Positions 25,501 to 35,842 of a stretch of 64,000 bases of DNA are shown piece after piece; positions within the stretch are counted from its first letter, which is position 1, and each line of letters starts with the position of its first letter. The stretch covers positions 5,818,001 to 5,882,000 of the forward strand of contig CATNEN010000007.1 of NCBI GenBank assembly GCA_950097015.1. Reading direction: 5' to 3'. The notes below the pieces were generated by a model. That model was not told the DNA's origin. It was given only the letters and a program-made list of their open reading frames with translations, and did no database searches. The stretch comes from Macrostomum hystrix (Eukaryota; Platyhelminthes; Macrostomidae). Both the position numbers and the translations under genes were made by a program.

Positions 25501-25780
25501 GCCCTGCTGCTCACGGTGTGCTAAACATTTTTTAATTAAGTGTGAGCAGAAAGAAATTTGAGTTCTGTAAGTACACGAAGCGATCTACCTAGCCTGACCT
25601 GCCACTCATACATTTTCTTGAATTAATGTCACTTAAATATAACTTCCGTCCATTCTGTAAATATATTTACCTATCCATTTTATAAATCAACCAGCAAACC
25701 AATAAATCAATCAATCAATCAATATACCTATCTACCTATCTATCGACCGAGTCTTGGATTTGTATTTTGTTGCCTATTTG
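22560..25780. other. Intergenic region, nothing recognised
   Basis: Mixed AT-rich and GC-rich sequence. The longest open frame (24441-24971, 176 codons) has no family signature. A short run of aatcaatc tetranucleotides lies near 25705-25720. Confidence 0.45.
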
Positions 25781-25787
25781 AAGCGAC

Positions 25788-25925
25788 TTGAAGGTCGGGG
25801 GTTCGATTCCAGAATCCACTGGAACAATCTGTGTCCACTAGCTAGACACTAAGCTCGGCATTGCTTGAGTTGTCGGCTGCACACCTGGCCCGACTGGGGC
25901 AAGCATAATCAGTTATAAGAAAAAA
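25788..25925 (+). mobile_element. tRNA-derived SINE-like fragment, family 1, copy 1
   Basis: Contains the B-box-like stretch tcgggggttcgattcc (25795-25810), then ctggaacaatctgtgtc and, further on, agctcggca, in the same order as the copy at 29893. The tRNA head upstream of the B box is not preserved, so this looks 5'-truncated or diverged. A short poly-A (aaaaaaa) follows near 25920. Confidence 0.55.
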
Positions 25926-27030
25926 AGTAATTGACAACTATATTAGATTTTTAAAATCTATCTATGAATCTAGCCCCAACGTTTAATCTTTCAGCGAGTT
26001 AATTAGTTCTCACGTCGTGATTTCTCCTAAATTAGCTGTAGAAGGCAGCAAGGCAGAACTATTGATCTGTTAGTTTTGAGAACAATGCACAATGGTAGGC
26101 ACTAAATCTGCTGATTTAGTGCACCAATATAATTGTTACTTAAGGCGAAGCGTCAACAATATTCATGTATGTAAAATGAGCGAGTTGATAAAAGTGGTCT
26201 TAGCTCTGAAAGTATTTTAGCTTTAAAATGTACAGAGACGAATACGATCTATAAAAATGCACGCTCGCTTATTAACTGTTGTGCAGATCAGAAAGTTTCT
26301 GTTAAGAGCATAACACTTTGAGGCTATAGGAAGCATGCAATAATGGCTAAGCCAAATAAAACAAAAAACTGTCAATCAGCGCTTTTGTTAAACTGACAGA
26401 AAATGTCATTAATTCTGAGCCGAATAAAATGAAAAGTAATTATTCGCATATAAAAATTTCACTACTTTGTCATTGTCAGAAAATTTAGACCAACAGAATG
26501 TCTGGGCCAGGGTCTCAAAATACTATTATTGTGCAATATTTCATACATATTTTTCATTTAATATAGTAATTATAAAACGGCTAAGCGTCCCAGATTTTCC
26601 TGTGCGGAACATCTTAGTTGTGATTGATCAATACACAGAAAGAAAAAAGCACCAGAGAAAGAATTCGCTACTTTTAAAGAGTTCAATTTTCTCTGTCATT
26701 TAGCGTTACATAATGATGTTGTTGCCTAGTTCATAAATAACACCAACAAATTCCAAGGCACATTTTCAGAAAATGATAAAAACTCACAAGCAATACGTAA
26801 AATTCTCCCAGACCAGATCACAAATTCACTGTGCAAAAATAAGTATGCAAGTGAAAATCAGCTTATAGGCTGGTTCTATTTTTTAAATCAAAAGTACAAA
26901 GCAAAACTAAAAAATTAAACAAGTATGACAAAAATAAATATGACAGAGGCAACGAGACAAACGCAACCACTACATAGAAAGTAAAATAGCACTTAGCTGT
27001 GTACTTATTTAAGCCGATATAGGCAGAATT
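25926..27030. other. Intergenic AT-rich, nothing recognised
   Basis: AT-rich sequence, including the likely 3' UTR of the minus-strand REEP gene next to 27030. No other feature seen. Confidence 0.45.
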
Positions 27031-27744
27031 TCAATGGCCACTTTCTTCTTCGACTTTGTAGAGAGCACTTTTTGCACGTTTAGTTGCTTGCCTGGCCAGA
27101 ACTTCGTGAAAGCTTTGCGATGGTTCTGTTGAGTTCAGCGATGAACTCGAGGCAGAAAATCTGGACAGTTGATTCGAACTCCTAGCGGAAGTTCTGCTGC
27201 CTCCAGTTCCAGCTGGGTCGGCTGCGAGAGGTCGTAGAACAGTTTGGTGAATTGCTCTTCCAGACGATGGCAATTTCGGGTTCCTTGAAACATCGCCAAC
27301 ACTGTAGCTTCTCTTCAACCGATCGGCCGTCTTAAGAACCGCCGACGCAGCAATATTCATTCCTTGCTGTCCAACTTCAAAAAGAACCTCACATCCTTTG
27401 TTCGATGCTGATGCAATATACCGATCGATGTCTGTTTCGTGCTTCATGAGATTCGGGTGTATGATTCTTCGGTATAGAAAACTGGAACCTCTCGTAATTG
27501 GAAGTACCAACCAAAGCACAAATAAGATTTTTGCTTCATAATACAGTGGAAGCCAACATAGGACAATGTCAGTCACAACTTCGAATGCTGTAAATGCGGC
27601 AAAGACAATCCAATACATCATCCATTTCACTTGCTCGTAGCCGTCCCGCTTATTCAGTGCCTTGTACGACGAAAATGCGGGATAAAGAACTCCAAATAGT
27701 ATTATGATGCAACGATAAACTGTGGATGTTAAAAAATACAACAT
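27031..27744 (-). CDS. REEP: REEP1-4-type ER membrane-shaping protein, intronless
   Basis: Complete 237-residue frame. It has the TB2/DP1/HVA22 fold: hydrophobic hairpin at about 11-30 (CIIILFGVLYPAFSSYKAL), then YEQVKWMMYWIVFAAFTAFE (36-55), membrane segments to about 82, and GSSFLYRRIIHPNL (86-99). This order matches human REEP1-4 closely, including the KWMMYWIVFA-like core and the conserved RRxxHP segment. The C-terminal half (about 140-237) is Ser/Arg-rich and disordered-looking, as in REEP1-4. These proteins shape tubular endoplasmic reticulum and link it to microtubules (family knowledge). The start is supported by an in-frame TAG three codons upstream. Having no intron is unusual, since vertebrate REEP1-4 genes have many exons. 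It could be a retrocopy that stayed functional or a natural intron loss. Confidence 0.92.
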   Translation of the reverse strand: MLYFLTSTVYRCIIILFGVLYPAFSSYKALNKRDGYEQVKWMMYWIVFAAFTAFEVVTDIVLCWLPLYYEAKILFVLWLVLPITRGSSFLYRRIIHPNLMKHETDIDRYIASASNKGCEVLFEVGQQGMNIAASAVLKTADRLKRSYSVGDVSRNPKLPSSGRAIHQTVLRPLAADPAGTGGSRTSARSSNQLSRFSASSSSLNSTEPSQSFHEVLARQATKRAKSALYKVEEESGH

Positions 27745-29351
27745 AGCGCCCTATTTCATGGAAAACAGGTAATTTTTAACTTCGATTTAGGTCAACAAAT
27801 TAGCGATCTTGAAAAAAAGGTCATAGAATGTCGAAGTTAAAAATTATTGTGCAGTATCAACAATTTGAACAGCAATAAGAATATTATGTAAAAATATTTA
27901 TGTACTTTAAAAAAAGTAACATTAAAAGTCGCATTGGTTAAAAAAGCAAATCATCACTAAAAGTGGACTACTTTAACGTGTTATAAATATTGTCCATGGC
28001 GATAAAAAAATGATTTCCGCGAAACCTACATCCGATTTCAGGCATTCACTAAATCAGAAGAATCAAACAATTGGTTTAGTATGTGTAATGCAGCGTAGTG
28101 TTAGCAGCATTCTTGCACACTAATTGAAGTATAATGACGCTCGACTATTACCAAATGATGTCTCATAACATAACCCGACTTGAAAGTTATATAGTTACTT
28201 TAATTGATTTCTTTCTTTTTTTATCATGATAAGCATTAAACACTTTGATTTTCTATTTTTATTTTGTAATTTTGTGCTTTTTTTGTCCCATCCAATGATA
28301 TTCTGTTTGTGATAAAATTATACATTATAAAAGCAGACCTCACCACTTTAAAGTAATTTTCCTGTTGTATAGTACTTTTTCCTTTCGTACCAATTTAGAA
28401 CTGCCTTAATAATTTATACTTTAAACAGTTTTCCAAATTCATTCAAACAAACATAAAATAATATTGGAAAAACAGGCTGCTTGCCTAAGCCAACCTACCA
28501 AACCTACCTAAAGTCCATTGGTGCATGTTTTTAGTTTAAGATTTTTAAGTCCTAATAAAGAGTAAGAATTATGAGTTTCCATTGTTGGCAGTCTAAAGAA
28601 CTGCCATTTTATTAATCCTGTGACACCCTGTCTATCTTTACACCATCAACAGTCAACAGTCTGTCAACAGTCAACAGACTGTGGAAAACCCCACTCCCAC
28701 AATTTGCATATGGCTCAATTGAAATTTCTGAAGGACTTGAGTCCCAAACACCAAGGAATTAAAAGTTCCCATTGCTGGCAGTCTGAAGTGTCAAGTAACA
28801 TATTCTCTTTGCCATTAGCCCTCATTAGGCTGTAGCCTGTCTACATCTCTTCATAGCCATCCACATATCCCCATAAACACACATGTAGCCTAAAAGTCTT
28901 TAGGGGTTTGAATTTGTATCTCATTTCTTTCTTTCTCTATCTATTTCTATATTTTCTGTCTCCTCGCAGTTTCTTTTACTCATCACTTCAGTGCAAATGA
29001 TATTTCAGAACTCAAGATACAGAAACTTGATATAGGAAGCAGAATTTCTGATAATCATATCTATATCCGTAATTTCCCTTAGCTGCATTTCCATAGCTAC
29101 AGCAGAACTCATATTTTTTAGAATCTAATTTGATCAGATTTTATATTTGTTGAACTAGACAAGATTCTATGCATAATATAACATATACAATATGGTATAT
29201 TCTGAAATGAATTACACTGGAATTTCAGTACTTTCCAATAATCATTTAAATGATATTTTGGGTTTTCTATTCTATTTTTATCCCATTTTAAAAGTGCTTT
29301 CAGATATTCTGAAAATCTGCAATAAAATTTCCCACATATTTTACTCTCCAG
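27745..29351. other. Intergenic between REEP and ABHD8 (divergent genes)
   Basis: AT-rich, about 1.6 kb between the divergent start regions of REEP (-) and ABHD8 (+), so it should hold both promoters. No TATA box can be assigned. A short duplication of cagtcaacagtctgtcaac lies near 28650-28680. Confidence 0.45.
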
Positions 29352-29380
29352 TTGCCGCACTGTTGCATGCAGCAGCCGAA
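29352..29380 (+). promoter_or_regulatory. 5' UTR of ABHD8 after a 3' splice-site consensus
   Basis: The sequence ttttactctccag ends at 29351, 29 nt before the chosen ATG. It reads as a good 3' splice site, so either a 5' UTR intron or a trans-splice acceptor precedes the coding exon. Inference from consensus only. Confidence 0.4.
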
Positions 29381-32300
29381 ATGGCTGCACGGGTGAGTCC
29401 AGCCGACGTTGCTGTTGCTGGCGGCGTCGGCTCTGGCGCCGTCGATACCGCCACCACAGCGCTGCCCCGCTTCAGGCGGGAACTCCGGGCCGGCCGGTTT
29501 CTCGCCGTCTGCCACTTGAAGCCGCCGGCAGCTCAGGGCGCCTCCCGTGCCGCCTCGCCCTGCGATCGCCGAGTAGCCTTTCTATTTCACGGCGTCGGCG
29601 GCAGCGTGGACGTCTTCCGGCACCAGGTGCCGCTGCTTCTTAACCTGGGCTTCGAAGTGGTGGCCTACGACCTGCTTGGCCACGGCGAGAGCGGCACCTC
29701 CGACTATCCCGACGACTTCACGTTCAACGCTCTGCGGCGCGATGCCGTCCGTCTGTTTGACGAGTTAGCCGCCCCGGACGGTGGCAACATTTTGCTGGGC
29801 CATTCCTACGGTACCTCCTTTGTTACCTACCTGTGCCACGAGCGGCCCAGACTGGTAATGATGGGGAATTTTAATCTAATAATGGGGAATAGAAGGATTG
29901 CAGCCTAGTGGTTAGAGCGTCGGACTCACGACTTAAAGTGAGTCGGGGGTTCGATTCCTGACTCCTCTAGAACAATTTGTGTCGGCAATTTAGCTCGGCA
30001 ATTCGTCAATTGATGGTTTAGTTAGGCATCCCGCCAGGCTATGGTCTAAACAGCCTTACGCAGCTTTCAGATGCAATAGCTCCCAGAGCTTATTAAGTCC
30101 CAGTTCAGATTTTCCTTCATCCGTTTGAAGTCAAGCGTCACTAGAAGTTTTCTTTGCAGAAGAAAGACCACGCTAATCCCCCCTGGGTAAAGACCAAGGA
30201 GGTATTTCAAATAGCAACAGCCTACTACACGATAGATACCAAACCGAGTGACCGAGTTTCGTGAAACTTTATCTTTTAGATCTAGATTTCCCGCCCTTTA
30301 CGAAGCACAAACATTCAAAGCCGTCCGACATCAGCATCGTCAAGATATTCAGCGATTCTTGTCGAAGACTAATTACAAAGACACCAGGTGATTTTCGACA
30401 CCAGGCACCCGACGAGAATCGTTGAATATCTCGACGATGTCGAAGTTTTGTGATTCTGGGAGCTGTTTCATCGGATAGAGCGAAAGTATGTTTCCCGTGT
30501 TCTGGATTTTCAACGCGATTGGTTGAATAATTTAGGAATTACATAAAAAATGTGTTTTTGAAATCCCCCGTAGTCCTTCTACAATTAATCAATGTTGGAT
30601 GTCCTCACAATCGCTACAGGATGTTTATCCTTTATCACCATAGGATGCAGTGACTCGCCACCCCGCACAACGCAGGTGTCTCTGGCCATCCAGCTTGCCG
30701 GCGGGGGTCCCAACGCTCTGGGCAATGAGCCTGGCAGCGTGTTCTCCTGCTGCACCTGCTTCTTCGTGTGCGCCGGCCCCGCCCTCCGCTGGCTGGTCCG
30801 GCGGCGCCTGTTCAGGCCGGGCGGCCGGGCCAGCGGCCCCGATAAGCGGCTCGCGTTCGGCGTTGGAGCGCGCGAATTCAAAATGATAATGAACGGACAG
30901 TGCTGGGCGCAGGGAGACGAGGTCTACCACGCTGAGGTACTGCTGACGCTTGGGGCCCGCCGGTTTCTGGGGCATTTAAATTGTTATGGGTAACGAAAGG
31001 ACTGGGTAGATGTAATTGTGTAATCAAAAAGCTTGGTAGAGGGAATTGGGTAATCAAAGGATTAGGTAGAGGGAATTGGGTAATCAAAGGATTAGGTAGA
31101 GGGAATTGGGTAATCAAAGGATTAGTTTAGAGGGAATTGGGAAATCAAAGGATTAGGTAGAGGGAATTGGGTAATCAAAGGATTAGGTAGAGGGAATTGG
31201 GTAATCAAAGGATTAGGTAGAGGGAATTGGGTAATCAAAGGATTAGTTTAGAGGGAATTGGGAAATCAAAGGATTAGGTAGAGGGAATTGGGTAATCAAA
31301 GGATTAGGTAGAGGGAATTGGGTAATCAAAGGATTAGGTAGAGGGAATTGGGTAATCAAAGGATTAGGTAGAGGGAATTGGGAAATCAAAGGATTAGTTT
31401 AGAGGGAATTGGGTAATCAAACGATTAGGTAGAGGGAATTGGGTAATCAAAGGATTAGGCAGAGGGAATTGGGAAAACAAAAGCACCGATGTGGCAGATT
31501 TTTTTAATCAAAACGTCGATAATTGGGTAAAGGTAGAATTGGGCAAAAATAGATAAAAACGGCTATAATTTGGTATCAAAGTAGAATAATGTAGAGCAGG
31601 AAGAAAAGGAGAGAACACGTAGAATAAGGTAGAACAGGTAGAATAAGGTAGAACAGGTAGAATAAGGTAGAACAGGTAGAATTTGGTAGAACAGGTAGAG
31701 TAAGGTAGAACAGGTAGAATAAGGTAGAACAGGTAGTACAGGTAGAATAAGGTAGAACAGGTAGAATAAGGTAGAACTGGTAGAATAAGGTAGAACTGGT
31801 AGAATAAGGTAGAACAGGTAGTACAGGTAGAATAAGGTAGAACAGGTAGAATAAGGTAGAACTGGTAGAATAAGGTAGAACTGGTAGAATAAGGTAGAAC
31901 AGGTAGTACAGGTAGAATAAGGTAGAACAGGTAGAATAAGGTAGAACTGGTAGAATAAGGTAGAACTGGTAGAATAAGGTAGAACAGGTAGTACAGGTAG
32001 AATAAGGTAGAACTGGTAGAATAAGGTAGAACAGGTAGTACAGGTAGAATAAGGTAGAACAGGTAGTACATGTAGAACAGGTAGAACAGGTAGAATAAGG
32101 TAGAATAGGGTAGAACAGGTAGAACAGGTAGTACATGTAGAACAGGTAGAACAGGTAGTACATGTAGAACAGGTAGAACAGGTAGAATAAGGTAGAATAG
32201 GGTAGAACACGTAGAATAAGGTAGAACAGGTAGAATAAGGTAGAACAGGTAGAGTAAGGTAGTACAGGTAGAATAAGGTAGAACAGGTAGAATAAGGTAG

Positions 32301-33513
32301 AACAGGTAGAATAAGGTATTACAGGTAGTACAGGTAGAATAAGGTAGAACAGGTAGAATAAGTTAGAACTGGTAGAATAAGGTAGAACAGGTAGTACAGG
32401 TAGAATAAGATAGAACTGGTAGAATAAGGTAGAACAGGTAGTACAGGTAGAATAAGGTAGAATAGGGTAGAGCAGGTAGAACAGGTAGTACATGTAGAAC
32501 AGGTAGTACATGTAGAACAGGTAGAACAGGTAGTACAGGTAGAATAAGGTAGAACAGGTAGTACATGTAGAACAGGTAGAACAGGTAGAATAAGGTAGAA
32601 TAGGGTAGAGCAGGTAGAACAGGTAGTACATGTAGAACAGGTAGTACATGTAGAACAGGTAGAACAGGTAGAATAAGGTAGAATAGGGTAGAACACGTAG
32701 AATAAGGTAGAACTGGTAGAATAAGGTAGAACAGGTAGAATAAGGTAGAACAGGTAGAATAAGGTAGAACAGGTAGAGTAAGGTAGTACAGGTAGAATAA
32801 GGTAGAACAGGTAGAATAAGGTAGAACAGGTAGAAAAGGTAGAACAGGTAGTACAGGTAGAATAAGGTAGAACAGGTAGAACAGGTAGAATAAGGTAGAA
32901 CAGGGTAGAACAGGTAGTACAGGTAGAATAAGGTAGAACAGGTAGAACATGGTAGAACAGGTAGTACAGGTAGAATAAGGTAGAACAAGGTAGAACAGGT
33001 AGTACAGGTAGAATAAGGTAGAACAGGTAGAGTTGGATAATACGAGTACATCAATGATTCTCCCCGAATTCGCCAAAGGTGCGCACGCCGACGCTCCTGC
33101 TGCACGGCGAGTTCGACCGTCTCGTCTCGCTGGAGGATCAGCAGTGGATGCAGCAGACCCTGAGCGGTCCCTGCAGCCTGCTGACTGTGCCGGGCACAGG
33201 GCATATGCTGATGCTTGAGCAGCCGGCGATTGTGAATGCTCACATTACCGATTTCATCAGCGCCTCGATGGCTGCCTCGGCTGCTGCATTCTCCGCTTCA
33301 GCCGCCTCTGCCTCCGCTGTCACCGTTGGCGCCTCGGTTTCGGCCATAGACGATGCCACTGCGGCCGACTCTACCGTGGCCACTCAGCAGCACAATTCCC
33401 AGTTGTCGCAGTCGCGTCAGCGTCCGCCATCGTCATCGAAGGCGACGAAGGTCACCAGGCGAACTGGCTCGGTCAAGTCGCTGCCCTGCGGCTCCCAGCT
33501 GCTGCGGTACTGA
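29381..33513 (+). CDS. ABHD8: ABHD8-like alpha/beta hydrolase, 3 exons
   Basis: Coding exons 29381-29854, 30676-30936 and 33079-33513, all in phase 0, encode 389 aa. The first junction joins HERPRL to VSLAIQLAGGGPNAL; the second joins GDEVYHAE to VRTPTLLLHG. Both rebuild the ABHD8 order (HEYPDLV, GGGPTAL, EGDEVYHAE, VHG). Catalytic residues are visible: oxyanion-region HGVGG (70-74), nucleophile Ser142 in GHSYG, Asp258 in HGEFD, His287 in GTGHM. The first ~40 residues are Ala/Gly-rich and the last ~85 are Ala/Ser-rich and disordered-looking. ABHD8 is a poorly studied serine hydrolase in vertebrates. The ATG at 29381 is preferred because earlier in-frame ATGs lie upstream of the splice acceptor at 29351. 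Intron 1 holds a SINE and a foldback repeat; intron 2 is nearly all tandem array. Confidence 0.92.
29893..30075 (+). mobile_element. tRNA-derived SINE-like element, family 1, copy 2 (ABHD8 intron 1)
   Basis: A tRNA-like head, gcagcctagtggttagagcg, carries an A-box-like segment. It is followed by a stem around cgacttaaag (gactcac pairs with gtgagtc) and a B box gggggttcgattcc (29944-29957). A tail with aacaatttgtgtcggc and agctcggca is shared with the copy at 25788. The element starts about 40 bp inside ABHD8 intron 1. The 3' end is approximate. Confidence 0.65.
30335..30560. repeat. Foldback (inverted-repeat) dispersed element, copy 1
   Basis: Arms at 30335-30364 and 30410-30439 are inverted copies (about 26 of 30 positions match) around a 45-nt spacer. 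The right arm and following ~120 bp match a second copy at 36408-36545 in the same order: cgttgaatatctcgacgatg, then gattctgggag, gtttcatcgga, and gcgattggttgaat. It lies in ABHD8 intron 1. This is probably a non-autonomous DNA element or hairpin-forming repeat; its class is unknown. Confidence 0.7.
31005..31480. repeat. 30-bp tandem array in ABHD8 intron 2
   Basis: About 16 copies of a 30-bp unit containing taatcaaaggattaggtag, with a ttagtttag variant recurring about every four to five units. Confidence 0.95.
31575..33030. repeat. 9/10-bp tandem array in ABHD8 intron 2
   Basis: About 150 short units, ggtagaaca (9) and ggtagaataa (10), interspersed with gtagtacag and gtagtacat variants and with longer recurrent blocks. 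Minus-strand frames up to 555 codons (Tyr/Leu/Cys/Ser repeats) are artefacts. The array stops about 50 nt before the acceptor of ABHD8 exon 3. Confidence 0.96.
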
Positions 33514-34014
33514 CTGCCCCGGCCTGTAATGCAACTCCCCACTCGATTATTCCATTCTGTTTCACCTGTCCATCATCTGTTCAACTATTTTATTTTAATC
33601 CTAGCTCAATATCGTTGGGCATTGTGACCAAGCGCGCTTAGAATAACAAACTCACCCTTTATGCACATTTAACTATTTTCGCGACAAGATTGGCCAATGG
33701 TTTGTTTGAGATTTCGCCTTGTTTTCAGTCGATTTATTAATTTTTGCTTACTATTTAGCTCTGTCTGTCTCATTCACTCCAGTGCTGTGCCAGTCGTCAG
33801 GGCGGTATTTGTCTAGTCCTGCGCATTCGCACCCGCACCACTCTACTTATCGATGGGGTGTGACGAACAGTAGTGTGTGCGCACATTGATATCAGTTTTT
33901 TTATTTGCGCTACCTGACTCTTACATGCATTTATAATTTAGTGTTCTCAAAATTCAGTTATTCTCAGATAACTTATAAAGTTTTTTGCGTAATGTACTTA
34001 TAAAGTAGGCCACA
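33514..34014 (+). other. Likely ABHD8 3' UTR and flank
   Basis: T-rich, no coding frame. No canonical AATAAA is seen close to the stop. Confidence 0.4.
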
Positions 34015-34225
34015 CTTTCCCTGTGACCCACCAGTCACTTCCCCTGTGACCCACCTGTCACTTCCCCTGTGACCCACTTGTCACTTCCACTGTGACCCAC
34101 CTGTCACTTCCCCTGTGACCCACCTGTCACTTCCCCTGTGACCCACCTGTCACTTCCACTGTGACCCACCTGTCACTTCCCCTGTAACCCACTTGTCACT
34201 TCCCCTGTGACCCACCTCTCACAGA
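34015..34225. repeat. 23-bp tandem array
   Basis: Nine copies of a 23-bp unit containing cttcccctgtgacccacc. Confidence 0.95.
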
Positions 34226-34765
34226 AGAACGCCAACGGTGGCATGCTCCATGAGTTTTTGATCTCAGATCTCACTTTTATGTTTAATCAGAGTCATAATC
34301 TTTATTCCAACACAAAGACCTTTGCGTTAGCTATCAACCAGAATAATTTTGCTACAAAACAGAATTGCTTTTGCAAACTGCAGCAACTTTACATCTGCTA
34401 TTGAAACTCTCCAGAATTTGTTTATTTTAAATGCATCTTTTTCGGATTTTCAAGTTTATTTTGCGCAAACACGTCACAACAGTTCCTTGATTTACAAAAA
34501 CCTTTCAACTCATTTTTCTATTGCTTCTATTAATTTGTTACATCGACAATTGACACAGGTCCAATTGCATGCCTTCTCTCTATTCTATCAGCTTTGACTT
34601 GTTCTCTACAAACTGACATACTGACATGAGCTGTAATACAAACGGGCGATGGAAAACTTTCAATTGTACTTTCAGCGCGAGTGGGATAATAATTACATGG
34701 ATTCTTGCACCGAGATCGCGTTGTATTAAGCTTTTCTTTATCTTTTAACTGACACTGGGACATCT
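34226..34765. other. Intergenic, nothing recognised
   Basis: AT-rich, short open frames only; no supported feature. Confidence 0.45.
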
Positions 34766-35610
34766 GATGGATCTGGCTGCTGGTGTGATGATGGATCTGG
34801 CTGCTGGTGTGATGATGGATCTGGCTGCTGGTGTGATGATGATGGATCTGGCTGCTGGTGTGATGATGGATCTGGCTACTGGTGTGATGATGGATCTGGC
34901 TGCTGGTGTGATGATGGATCTGGCTACTGGTGTGATGATGGATCTGGCTACTGGTGTGATGATGATGGATCTGGCTGCTGGTGTGGTGATGGATCTGGCT
35001 GCTGGTGTGATGATGATGGATCTGGCTGCTGGTGTGATGATGATGGATCTAGCTGCTGGTGTGATGATGGATCTGGCTACTGGTGTGATGATGGATCTGG
35101 CTACTGATGTGATGATGATGGATCTGGCTACTGGTGTGATGATGGATCTGGCTACTGATGTGATGATGATGGATCTGGCTGCTGGTGTGATGATGATGGA
35201 TCTAGCTGCTGGTGTGATGATGGATCTGGCTGCTGGTGTGATGATGGATCTGGCTACTGGTGTGATGATGGATCTGGCTACTGATGTGATGATGATGGAT
35301 CTGGCTGCTGGTGTGATGATGGATCTGGCTGCTGGTGTGATGATGGATCTGGCTGCTGGTGTGATGATGATGGATCTGGCTGCTGGTGTGATGATGGATC
35401 TGGCTGCTGGTGTGATGATGGATCTGGCTACTGGTGTGATGATGGATCTGGCTACTGATGTGATGATGATGGATCTGGCTACTGGTGTGATGATGGATCT
35501 GGCTACTGGTGTGATGATGATGGATCTGGATGCTGGTGTGATGATGATGGATCTGGCTACTGGTGTGATGATGATGGATCTGGCTACTGGTGTGATGATG
35601 ATGAATCAGG
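34766..35610. repeat. 24/21-bp tandem array
   Basis: About 38 units of gatggatctggctgctggtg plus tgat, with or without one extra gat. All length variants are multiples of 3, giving a 305-codon frame on plus (MMDLAAGV repeats) and a His/Ser frame on minus; both are considered artefacts. Confidence 0.95.
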
Positions 35611-35842
35611 ATTGTTGTCAATGTTGTCAGCATCTGGGTAGGCAACATGCCTTCTTTTCTCTGCTTATAGTGCACAACAGCTAAAAATAGATCCCTGTCA
35701 TTGACTCTGCGCACTGAATATGGTTTTTGCCATGGACAAAATCATTTCTGCGCCGCAGGGTGTGCAGATAGCGAATATTTCATGCGCAGTCATGTAGGCT
35801 ATTCTGTAAGCAGCAGTTCCGCCCCTTTCCCGCCTGACCGCC

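Noticed and set aside
25788-25815. A second tRNA gene suggested by ggttcgattcc
   Set aside because: Only a B-box is present; no acceptor stem or D arm, and the tail matches the SINE-like copy at 29893.
29192-29380. Earlier in-frame ATG for ABHD8 (63 extra residues)
   Set aside because: The extra residues come from AT-rich sequence upstream of a good 3' splice site at 29351 and do not resemble ABHD8.
31508-33243. Minus-strand 555-codon Tyr/Leu/Cys repeat frame
   Set aside because: It is the 9/10-bp array of ABHD8 intron 2 read on the opposite strand; the spliced ABHD8 frame explains the region.
34767-35684. 305-codon MMDLAAGV repeat frame that runs into unique sequence
   Set aside because: Units are multiples of 3, so the frame stays open by chance; the unique tail has no recognisable domain.
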